From assembly GCA_905221605.1 (NCBI GenBank), contig CAJNDS010001503.1, forward strand, positions 1-16,218: 16,218 bases of DNA, in the 5' to 3' direction. Source of the stretch: Symbiodinium natans. Taxonomy: Eukaryota > Sar > Dinophyceae > Suessiales > Symbiodiniaceae. The notes below the pieces were generated by a model, which did not search any database, was not told where the DNA came from, and saw nothing but the letters and a program-made list of their open reading frames with translations. A program made the position numbers and the translations under genes. Of this stretch, positions 8,916 to 16,218 are shown in pieces; positions within the stretch are counted from its first letter, which is position 1, and each line of letters starts with the position of its first letter.

Positions 8916-9372
8916 GGCGCAAGAGCAAGCTCTCTGCGGCATGCACGCCCTGAACATGGCCTTGGGGGCAGCCTTCTTCACTGAAGCGGACATGGACAAC
9001 GCCGTGCAGGTTGTCCTCGAAGAAGGTGGGGTGGAACGAGGTGAAGCTGCAGAGGACCACGCGGCGCCAGGTGGCTTCTACTCCTCGGAAGTGCTTGCGC
9101 AGGTACTGCAAACCAAAGCCATGGCTGCTTTTGGTCGTGTGAGGTGGCAAATGGACCTTCAACCCGTCGTGAGCAAGCACGATCTGGAAGCAGCTGCCGG
9201 GGCGGTGCAGAACCGGGACAACGCACACTGGGTGGCATATCGATATTTCCATGAGAAGATCTTCAGGTTGGACTCCCTGGCTCGTACCCGCAGAGCAGAG
9301 CAGATACCGGAAGCCGTCTTCTTCGCGGAGCTCGCTCGACATCCCGCGACCTACTGCATCCGAGAGGTCTAG
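8860..9372 (+). CDS. Josephin-domain cysteine protease (putative deubiquitinase, about 170 aa)
   Basis: Josephin proteases (ataxin-3 and JOSD families) cleave ubiquitin isopeptide bonds. The expected elements occur in order: an N-terminal FEAQEQALCGMHALN block with Gln21 as oxyanion residue and Cys26 as nucleophile; a GGFYSSEVLAQVL block (about 71-83), matching the family's conserved G-F-S-x-x-V helix; DNAHWVAYR with the catalytic His123; and FRLDSLA with Asp138 as third residue. Length (about 170 aa) fits a bare Josephin domain. The first ATG is at 8860, but the frame is open from 8812 (after TAG at 8809-8811) and overlaps the Rep-helicase frame, which runs to 8915, in +1. It may therefore be a C-terminal domain of one long transposase made by splicing or frameshifting, or a separate protein. 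Substrate and activity are unknown; the fold assignment is by motif reading only. Confidence 0.8.
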   Translation: MQRTGSRPDQDTPAGLYFEAQEQALCGMHALNMALGAAFFTEADMDNAVQVVLEEGGVERGEAAEDHAAPGGFYSSEVLAQVLQTKAMAAFGRVRWQMDLQPVVSKHDLEAAAGAVQNRDNAHWVAYRYFHEKIFRLDSLARTRRAEQIPEAVFFAELARHPATYCIREV

Positions 9373-9924
9373 CCGCGGCTGCCATCTCCTAACAATGTTG
9401 TGATGCCGCGAGGACACCTCTGGTGCTCAACGCCAACGTTTCACCCCCCCACAGACCAGCGTTCTCACGCGAGATCGCACAAGGCAAGGCAGAAACCAAG
9501 GCGCCAGCTCATGCTCATGTGATGGATGAATGTGTGGCAAGACTGGCGCCCCAGCAAACCTGAGCAACAACTGCGCCGCTCTTCTCTGCGGGCTCAAGAT
9601 TAGAGTTACCCCAAACAAAAGACATGGTTTTCTTTCAAAAACCTATCCAAAAAGCGAGACGAGGTGTCGAAACAATCAAATCAATATCACCATGACAAGA
9701 CGAAAGACAAGAATTACAAGCATTGGCTGTCAAGAACCACCATGCTCAACTTCTCCTGGCCCAGAACTGCAGACATGGACAGAAGACCACCAGACCTTCA
9801 AGCATCAGGTCCGTCTCTTCCACGGAGTTCAGAAAGGTTTTAATGAATTGTTATATCAAATGTTGCCGAAGAGACACCTCCAGCAACAAATCAAATTCTT
9901 TTCCTCCCCGAGAAGGCTCAAGAG
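8960..9924 (+). repeat. Direct segmental duplication, copy A (Josephin 3' part plus AT-rich flank)
   Basis: The 965 bp from CCTTGGGGG at 8960 to 9924 recur at 15255-16218 in the same orientation, 6294-6295 bp downstream. By eye there are about a dozen substitutions and one 1-nt change in a C run near 9453. Three substitutions fall in the Josephin frame, two of them amino-acid changing. Copy A continues past 9924, but the window ends before the right limit of copy B can be seen, so the duplicated unit may be longer. Confidence 0.97.
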
Positions 9925-10250
9925 ATAGTGGGACCGAAAATATTGCCCTTTCCACCCCAAATAGTCCGGACACAATATCCGATTTCATAGAACTGAAATC
10001 CGAATTTGCAAAAACAATACCAATATTAATTGAAATTCCTCTATATTCTCTGAAATTTCGAGGGGGTGAAATGAACCATTATCATTCTAAAGAATTGCAA
10101 TCCAAAAAATTATTCAAATTACAAGATATGTAATTCAAATATTCGTGGAACCATATCAATTGTAATAATATATCGAAACTTCGAGGCTAACACCCACAGA
10201 CAAGGGTAAACAAAGATTCGGGACATCAGGAGAATTATAATGAATACCCT
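9373..10250. other. AT-rich non-coding flank downstream of the Josephin ORF
   Basis: Composition shifts from GC-rich to AT-rich at about 9600. Two overlapping open frames (9530-9928 and about 9723-10133) look unlike proteins. In the first, the amino-acid positions that differ from the duplicate copy are all replacements, as expected for non-coding DNA. The stretch could contain the 3' terminal part of the Helitron, but no convincing hairpin followed by CTRR was found by eye. Confidence 0.6.
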
Positions 10251-10626
10251 CAAAAAGAACTCCCAGATCTTCAAGATTTTAATTCTGGAGGTTTTGATGA
10301 ATTATCCAGAAGTCCCCAGATCTTCCAAATTTGAATTCTAAAGATTTTTGGAGGACTTATTCAGATATCCAGTATTTATCAAATCCTTCAAAATTTGAAT
10401 TACGAAAATTCCAGAGGTTTTGAATCGATATCCAAAGATCCCCAGGCCTTCTAAATTTGAATCCTGGAGGACTGCAGGAGATTTTGATCAATTATCCAGA
10501 AATCCCCAGATCTTCCAAATTTGAAATCTAGAGTTTTTGGATCCATATCCAAAGATTCCCAGGCTTTCAAAATTTTAATTCTTGAGGTTTTGGGCCGATA
10601 CAGACCTTCAAAATTTGAATTCTGGC
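10251..10626. repeat. Degenerate ~50-65-bp AT-rich tandem repeat (about 6-7 units)
   Basis: Units share the blocks CCCCAGATCTTC, AAATTTGAATTC, GAGGTTTTGA and ATATCCA, in that order, with many substitutions and small indels. Recognisable starts lie near 10253, 10316, 10383, 10440, 10507, 10558 and 10606. The array is old and decayed, unlike the sharp 62-bp and 65-bp arrays, and lies directly on the left side of the C-rich and telomeric tracts. Confidence 0.7.
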
Positions 10627-10796
10627 GCAAGCCCCCCCACCCCCGCCCCCCATCCCCCCCAGCCCCCCCAAGCCCAACCAACAAAAATGTAAAACATTGA
10701 AAGGCAAAAAACAAAACCCGGCAAAACCCCCCAAAACCCCCCAAAACCCCCCAAAACCCCCCAAAACTCCGGACACAAACCCTATACAATTTCTAT
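10627..10796. repeat. C-rich tract and AAAACCCCCC decamer repeats
   Basis: An almost pure C tract lies at about 10631-10672 (runs of six to eight C). Four perfect AAAACCCCCC decamers follow at 10723-10762, with degenerate copies on both sides. The minus strand carries several closely spaced G6 runs and could form G-quadruplexes. The decamers resemble telomere-like C-rich repeats but are not the CCCTAAA type that begins at 10797. Confidence 0.85.
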
Positions 10797-11220
10797 AAAC
10801 CCTAAACCCTAAACCCTAAACCCTAAACCCTAAACCCTAAACCCTAAACCCTAAACCCTAAACCCTAAACCCTAAACCCTAAACCCTAAACCCTAAACCC
10901 TAAACCCTAAACCCTAAACCTAACCCTAAACCCTAAACCCTAAACCCTAAACCCTAAACCCTAAACCCTAAACCCTAAACCCTAAACCCTAAACCCTAAA
11001 CCCTAAACCCTAAACCCTAAACCCTAAACCCTAAACCCTAAACCCTAAACCCTAAACCGAAACCCGAAACCCGAAACCCTAAACCCTAAACCCTAAACCC
11101 TAAACCCTAAACCCTAAACCCTAAACCCTAAACCCTAAACCCTAAACCCCAAACCCCAAACCCCAAACCCCAAACCCTAAACCCTAAACCCTAAACCCTA
11201 AACCCTAAACCCTAAACCCT
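10797..11220 (-). repeat. Telomeric repeat array (TTTAGGG type), internal in the window
   Basis: About 60 repeats of CCCTAAA run without interruption for 424 bp (TTTAGGG on the minus strand). Variants are clustered: one shortened unit near 10919-10924, a CCGAAA/CCCGAAA block at about 11057-11077, and four CCCCAAA units at 11147-11174. This is the Arabidopsis-type telomere motif, also reported from dinoflagellates and some other protists. The orientation is that of a chromosome end whose interior lies to the right, yet 10.8 kb of other DNA lies on the left. It is therefore an interstitial tract, a healed or fused end, or an assembly join. Confidence 0.95.
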
Positions 11221-11339
11221 CAAGACCAGGATAAATAGAAATTGTATGTGTTTCAGTACGAATAGCTCGATTCCTGCAGGCAAAGAGGTTTAAGTAAATT
11301 GAACATATTGGCACAGTTGACCCCTGCAAACCCTTATCC
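11221..11339. other. Short unique spacer between telomere tract and satellite
   Basis: About 120 bp of non-repetitive DNA with no open frame of note. It separates the last telomeric repeat from the first recognisable degenerate satellite unit. Confidence 0.6.
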
Positions 11340-14187
11340 TGGCTCACTAGTTACCTCAACTAGGGAGGAGAAGGCCAAGCTCCCTGATTGCATTCACACA
11401 AGCCCCGATCCCTGACCCAAATTCAGGAGGCTAACGCAAGGCTCGTATTCACACAGGCTTTGATCACATCCCGACCTGGAATGCAAGGCTCCCGACCCAG
11501 TTGGGGGGGGGGGGGGGAACGCAAAGGCTCCTTCAGTTACATAAGCCCTGCTCACACACCGACCCAATTAGGGAGGTGAATACAAAGGCTCCTTGGCAGC
11601 ATTCACACAGGCTCTGATCACATCCCGCCCCAATTAGGGAGGGGAACGCAAAGGCTCCATGGCTGCATTTACACAGGCCCTCATCACATCCCGACCCAAT
11701 TAGGGAGGGGAATGCAAGGCTCCTTGGCTGCATTTACACAGGCCCTGATCACATCCCGACCCAATTAGGGAGGTGAATACAAAGGCTCCTGGGCTGCATT
11801 TACACAGACCCTGATCACATCCTGACCCAATTCGGGAGGTGAACACTGCATTTACACAGGCCCTGATCACATCCTGACCCAAAGTAGGGAGAGAAACAAA
11901 AGGCTCCTTGGCTGCATTTACACAGGCCCTGATCACATCCCGACCCAATTAGGGAGGTGACTACAAAGGCTCCTTGGCAGCATTCACACAGGCCCTGATC
12001 ACATCCCGACCCAATTAGGGAGGGGAATGCAAGGCTCCTTGGCTGCATTTACACAGGCCCTGATCACATCCCGACCCAATTAGGGAGAATCACAAGGCTC
12101 CTTGGCTGCATTTACACAGGTCTTGATCACATCCCGACCCAATTAGGGAGGGGACTACAAAGGCTCCTTGGCAGCATTCACAGAGGCCCTGATCACATCC
12201 CGACCCAATTAGGGAGGGGAATGCAAGGCTCCTTGGCTGCATTGACACAGGCCCTGATCACATCCCGACCCAATTAGGGAGAATCACAAGGCTCCTTGGC
12301 TGCATTTACACAGGTCTTGATCACATCCCGACCCAATTAGGGAGGTGAATAAAAAGGCTCCTTGGCTGCATTTACACAGGCCCTGGTCACATCCCGACTC
12401 AATTAGGGAGGGGAATGCAAGGCTCCTTGGCTGCGTTTAGACAGGCCCTGATCACATCCCGAACCAATTAGGGAGATGAACACAAGCCTCCTTGGCAGCA
12501 TTTTCACAGGCCCTGATCACATCCCGACCCAATTAGGGAGAATCACAAGGCTCCTTGGCTGCATTTACAAAGGTCTTGATCACATCCCGACCCAATTAGG
12601 GAGGTGAATACAAAGGCTCCTTGGCTGCAGTTACACAGGCCCTGATCACATCCCGACCCAATTCGGGAGGGGAATGCAAGGCTCCTTGGCTGCATTTACA
12701 CAGGCTGACACAATTAGGGAGAGAAACACAAGGCTCCTTGGCTGCATTTACACAGCCCTTGATCACATCCCGACCCAATTAGGGAGGTAAATACAAAGGC
12801 TCCTTGGCAGCATTCACACAGGCCCTGATCACATCCCGACCCAATTAGGGAGGGGAATGCAAGGCTCCTTGGCTGCATTTACACAGGCCCTGATCACATC
12901 CCGACCCAATTAGGGAGGGGAATGCCAAGGCTCCTTGGCTGCATGCAAACAGGCCCTGGTCACATCCCGACCCAATTAGGGAGGGGAATGCAAGGCTCCT
13001 TGGATGCATTTACACAAACCCTGATCACATCCTGACCCATTTAGGGAGGGCAATGCAAGGCTCCCTGGCTGCATTTACACAGGCCCTGGGAGGGGAATGC
13101 AAGGCTCCTTGGCTGCATTTACACAGGCCCTGATCACATCCCGACCCAATTAGGGAGAATCACAAGGCTCCTTGGCTGCATTTCGCACAGGTCTTAGGGA
13201 GGTGAATACAAAGGCTCCTTGGCTGCAGTTACACAGGCCCTGATCACATCCCGACCCAATTCGGGAGGGGAACGCAAGGCTCCTTGGCTGCATTTACACA
13301 GGCCCTGATCACATACTGATCCAATTAGGGAGAGAAACACAAGGCTCCTTGGCTGCATTTACACAGCCCTTGATCACATCCCGACCCAATTAGGAAGGTA
13401 AATACAAAGGCTCCTTGGCTGCATTTACCCAGCCCTTGATCACATCCCGACCCAATTAGGGAAGGGAATGCAATGCTTCTTGGCTGCATTCACACAGGCC
13501 CTGATCACATCCGGACCCAATTCGGGACGGGAATGCAAGGCTCCTTGGCTGCAGTCACACCACATCCGGACCTTGGCTGCATTTACACAGCCCTTGATCA
13601 ATTAGGGAGGTAAATACAAAGGCTCCTTGGCAGCATTCACACAGGCCCTGATCACATCCCGACCCAATTAGGGAGGTGAATGCAAGGCTCCTTGGCTGCA
13701 TTTACACAGGCCCTGATCACATCCCGACCCAATTAGGGAGGGGAATGCCAAGGCTCCTTGGCTGCATGCAAACAGGCCATGGTCACATCCCGACCCAATT
13801 AGGGAGGGGAATGCAAGGCTCCTTGGCTGCATTTACACAAACCCTGATCACATCCTGACCCATTTAGGGAGGGCAATGCAAGGCTCCCTGGCTGCATTTA
13901 CACAGGCCCTGGGAGGGGAATGCAAGGCTCCTTGGCGGCATTTACACAGGCCCTGATCACATCCCGACCCAATTAGGGAGAATCACAAGGCTCCTTGGCT
14001 GCATTTCGCACAGGTCTTGATCACATCCCGACCCAATTAGGGAGGTGAATACAAAGGCTCCTTGGCTGCAGTTACACAGGCCCTGATCACATCCCGACCC
14101 AATTCGGGAGGGGAACGCAAGGCTCCTTGGCGGCATTTACACAGGCCCTGATCACATCCTGACCCAATTAGGGAGAGAAACACAAGG
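11340..14187. repeat. ~65-bp satellite array, main block (about 43 units)
   Basis: Units of about 65 bp contain AAGGCTCCTTGGCTGCATTT, then ACACAGGCCCTGATCACATC, then CCGACCCAATTAGGGAGG. Main subtypes differ in the linker before AAGGCTCC: GGGAATGC, GGTGAATACA or GAATCAC. Some units have internal deletions, for example near 12710, 13090, 13195 and 13555-13600. The left edge (11340-11520) is the most degenerate and includes a run of 15 G at 11503-11517, a typical array-edge pattern. Each unit holds the palindrome TGATCA and the near-palindrome AAGGCTCCTT. Long minus-strand open frames are repeat translations, not genes. Confidence 0.95.
12781..14187. repeat. Higher-order repeat within the satellite (~823-843-bp period)
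   Basis: The block from 12781 recurs from 13604 with identical order of unusual units. The GCATGCAAACAGG unit (after AATGCCAAGG at 12921 and 13744), the ACACAAACCCTG unit (about 13012 and 13835), the truncated CCCTGGGAGGGG junction (13084 and 13907) and the TTTCGCACAGG unit (13181 and 14004) are each 823 bp apart. After a 20-bp deletion in the first copy near 13195 the offset becomes 843. A further partial copy of the same series lies at about 12541-12780. Copy 2 is cut off at 14187 by the Rep fragment. Confidence 0.85.
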
Positions 14188-14838
14188 CTCCAGGAAGATG
14201 GCACTGTCCTGGTGGAAGGAGTGCAGGGCAATACCGCTTCCCCAGCTCGTCTAGACTGCTTGCACAAAGCCTTGCAAGAGCTGAAAGCGCAGCACCGCCT
14301 CTACCAGGCAAACCCAGCAGTGGAGGGAGCCGTAACAAGAATGGAAATCATCCTCGCTGGAAAAGTGCAGCCGTGTACAAGCGCAGCGGCAACGACAGAC
14401 CGCGAAAACTCCCAAGGGCGCCAAACGGGGGAGTCCGGTGGCTCACACTCCTCGGCCTTGGGGGGCGAAGCGCAGCACTCGGAAAACGCAGCGGCCTCTG
14501 TCGAAACAATGGACGAGAAGGAAGACAGGCTAGAGATGACGTACCTGATCCCCAAAGAGCTGAAAGCCCCCAGAGCGGACACTGTGGAGCTGCAGAAAAT
14601 CCGAAGCACTGCGGAGCTCACGGACGACATGGACGTGAAGTTCTTCCCACACCTGTTTTCCACGGGCACAGGCGGATGGCAGAATGGATATGGAAGCTTC
14701 TCCCAATACGCTCGCAATCTCTCGGGCAACATCAACGTGAGGATCGGCAACCAGCAGGCTCCAGGCGGGAAGACCAAGTACCAAGAGGGCAAAGGTCAGG
14801 TGTTTACAGCCCTGAGGGACATCCCAAAAAGCACCTGA
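14188..14838 (+). pseudogene. Diverged Helitron Rep fragment embedded in the satellite
   Basis: The frame reads LQEDGTVLVEGV, then TASPARLDCLHKALQELK, MTYLIPKELKAP, KFFPHLFSTGTGGW and LSGNINVRIGNQ. It matches residues of about 427-632 of the full-length Rep-helicase at 3156-8915, with roughly 60% amino-acid identity over the first part by eye. It covers only the region before the HUH motif, so it has no catalytic residues. Relative to the full gene it lacks 27 residues between QYAR and LSGN (an in-frame loss of about 81 nt) and has a longer linker before EMTYL. It ends in TGA at 14836-14838 after RDIPKST. It starts directly after satellite sequence (AAGGCTCC) and satellite resumes about 40 bp after its end. 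It derives from a different Helitron subfamily. Confidence 0.9.
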
Positions 14839-14878
14839 GATTGCTTATCACTGAGCATTCTTTAGAGAAGAGAGCGCA

Positions 14879-15260
14879 GCGCAAGGCTCCTTGGCTGCAT
14901 TTACCGGCCCTGATCACATCCCGACCGAACTAGGCAGGGGAACACAAGGCTCTGTGCCTGCATTTACAGGCCCTGATCACATCCCGACCCAATTAGGGAG
15001 GGGAATGCAAGGCTCCTTGGCTGCATCTGCACAGGTCCTGCTCACACCCTGAAGGGAACACAAGGCTCCTTGGCTTCATACACAGGCCCTGATCACATCC
15101 CTACCCAATTAGGGAGGCCAAGGCTCCTTGGCTGCGTTCACGCAGGCCCTGATCACATCCGACCCAGTCAGGGAGGGAATGCAAGGCTCCTTGGCTGCAT
15201 TTACACAGGCCCTGATCACATCCTTACCCAGTTAGGGAAGGGAACGCAAAGGCTCCTTGG
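14879..15260. repeat. ~65-bp satellite array, right block (about 6 degenerate units)
   Basis: Same unit family as 11340-14187, but more diverged and with variable unit length, for example GGCCCTGATCACATCCGACCC and TCCTGCTCACACCC variants. It begins after about 40 bp of unrelated sequence following the Rep fragment. It ends at AAGGCTCCTTGG, where it fuses into the Josephin copy through shared CCTTGG bases. Confidence 0.92.
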
Positions 15261-16218
15261 GGGCAGCCTTCTTCACTGAAGCGGACATGGACAACGCCGT
15301 GCAGGTTGTCCTAGAAGAAGGTGGGGTGGAACGAGGTGAAGCTGCAGAGGACCACGCGGCGCCAGGTGGCTTCTACTCCTCGGAAGTGCTTGCGCAGGTA
15401 CTGCAAACCAAAGCCATGACTGCTTTTGGTCGTGTGAGGTGGCAAATGGACCTTCAACCCGTCGTGAGCAAGCACGATCTGGAAGCAGCTGCCGGGGCGG
15501 TGCAGAACCGGGACAACGCACACTGGGTGGCATATCGATATTTCCATGAGAAGATCTTCAGGTTGGACTCCCTGGCTCGTACCCGCAGAGCAGAGCAGAT
15601 ACCGGAAGCCGTCTTCTTGGCGGAGCTCGCTCGACATCCCGCGACCTACTGCATCCGAGAGGTCTAGCCGCGGCTGCCATCTCCTAACAATGTTGTGATG
15701 CCGCGAGGACACCTCTGGTGCTCCACGCCAACGTTTCACCCCCCACAGACCAGCGTTCTCACGCGAGATCGCACAAGGCAAGGCAGAAACCAAGGCGCCA
15801 GCTCATGCTCATGTGATGGATGGATGTGTGGCAAGACTGGCGCCCCAGCAAACCTGAGCAACAACTGCGCCGCTCTTCTCTGCGGGCTCAAGATTAGAGT
15901 TACCCCAAACAAAAGACATGGTTTTCTTTCAGAAAAATATACAAAAAGCGAGACGAGGTGTCGAAACAATCAAATCAATATCACCATGACAAGACGAAAG
16001 ACAAGAATTACAAGCATTGGCTGTCAAGAACCCACATGCTCAACTTCTCCTGGCCCAGAACTGCAGACATGGACAGAAGACCACCAGACCTTCAAGCATC
16101 AGGTCCGTCTCTTCCACGGAGTTCAGAAAGGTTTTAATGAATTGTTATATCAAATGTTGCCGAAGAGACACATCCAGCAACAAATCAAATTCTTTTCCTC
16201 CCCGAGAAGGCTCAAGAG
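15255..16218 (+). repeat. Direct segmental duplication, copy B (runs off the window)
   Basis: It matches 8960-9924 at about 98-99% by eye, same orientation. The left breakpoint lies inside the Josephin gene at a shared CCTTGG(GGG) string, which is also present in the satellite unit. The right limit lies beyond the window. The AT-rich flank is included, so a copy of the degenerate repeat and perhaps the telomeric tract could follow outside the window. Confidence 0.97.
15261..15667 (+). pseudogene. 5'-truncated Josephin copy lacking the catalytic cysteine
   Basis: It encodes the Josephin domain from GAAFFTEADMDNAV to the same stop (CIREV, TAG at 15665-15667). It lacks the first 34 or so residues, including Gln21 and Cys26 of the complete copy at 8860-9372. 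The His block (NAHWVAYR) and Asp block (RLDSLA) remain. Two replacements (Ala to Thr in KAMTAFG, Phe to Leu in VFLAEL) and one silent change separate it from the complete copy. No start codon of its own is apparent. Without the nucleophile it cannot be an active protease. Confidence 0.9.

Larger units (their letters stand above)
3156..9372 (+). mobile_element. Autonomous Helitron, minimum extent (termini not identified)
   Basis: The interval covers the Rep-helicase gene and the Josephin ORF that overlaps its end. Classical Helitrons begin with TC, end with CTRR after a short hairpin, and insert between A and T without target duplication. I could not identify either end with confidence. The left end may lie before the ORF at 2331. 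The right end may lie beyond 9372, perhaps in the AT-rich flank that is duplicated together with the Josephin part. A second, much more diverged Rep fragment at 14188-14838 shows that the family has several members in this genome. Confidence 0.6.

Noticed and set aside
9530-9928. 132-codon ORF in the AT-rich flank, also open in the duplicate copy
   Set aside because: The amino-acid positions that differ between the two copies are all replacements, with no silent changes seen, and the composition is not protein-like; openness in both copies follows from recent duplication.
9373-9930. Helitron 3' terminus (hairpin plus CTRR)
   Set aside because: Several CTAG or CTAA strings and weak inverted repeats exist, but none combines a clear GC-rich hairpin at the right distance with a change in sequence identity between the two copies.
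10451-10789. Glycine-rich minus-strand ORF
   Set aside because: It is the translation of C-rich tracts and decamer repeats.
11503-11517. Run of 15 G
   Set aside because: A single homopolymer in a degenerate satellite unit; most likely slippage or a consensus error.
11340-14187. CRISPR-like array
   Set aside because: The whole 65-bp unit is conserved with no unique spacers between short repeats, in a eukaryotic setting.
11533-14267. Minus-strand ORFs with repeated CDQGLCKC-like blocks
   Set aside because: They follow the 65-bp satellite unit and break at unit indels; no start, domain or non-repeat part.
11340-15260. TTAGGG within the satellite unit as a telomere relict
   Set aside because: A single TTAGGG inside ATTAGGGAGG is expected by chance, is in the opposite orientation to the telomere tract, and is not tandem.

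Overview
The window looks like nuclear DNA of a eukaryotic alga, most likely a dinoflagellate of the Symbiodiniaceae type. This is an inference. It rests on a long TTTAGGG-class telomeric repeat tract, a GC-rich intron-poor transposon gene of more than 1900 codons, a lysine/alanine-rich protein tail, heavy tandem-repeat content, and two weak matches to the dinoflagellate spliced leader. No bacterial gene, tRNA, rRNA or CRISPR array was seen.

Layout. (1) 1-1313 is a 62-bp minisatellite with a 421-bp higher-order period. (2) 1314-2330 is mixed low-copy DNA with short dispersed repeats and a diverged duplication (around 1480-1590 and 2177-2312). (3) 2331-2948 is an unrecognised acidic ORF. (4) 3156-8915 encodes an apparently intact Helitron Rep-helicase of about 1919 aa: zinc fingers, a seven-copy 32-aa charged repeat, a Rep/HUH nuclease with the HAH motif and paired tyrosines, and a PIF1-type helicase with all main motifs. 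(5) 8860-9372 encodes a Josephin-type cysteine protease (deubiquitinase fold) with Cys, His and Asp in place. Its open frame overlaps the end of the Rep-helicase frame in +1, so the two may be one gene joined by splicing or frameshifting. (6) 9373-10796 is AT-rich non-coding DNA with a degenerate ~60-bp repeat, then C-rich tracts. (7) 10797-11220 is a 424-bp CCCTAAA array lying inside the window. (8) 11340-15260 is a ~65-bp satellite with higher-order structure. It is interrupted by a diverged Helitron Rep fragment (14188-14838) and ends in a direct, nearly identical copy of the Josephin 3' part plus its flank (15255-16218, matching 8960-9924).

How it fits together. The one set of genes that plausibly works together is the Helitron: Rep nuclease, helicase and a linked Josephin protease. 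The rest looks like subtelomere-like, repeat-driven DNA in which Helitron pieces were copied into satellite arrays. The main novelty candidate is the Helitron-Josephin association. The second is the composite repeat of Josephin tail, AT-rich DNA, telomere tract and satellite, which has a ~6.3-kb spacing and may be a macrosatellite running past the window.
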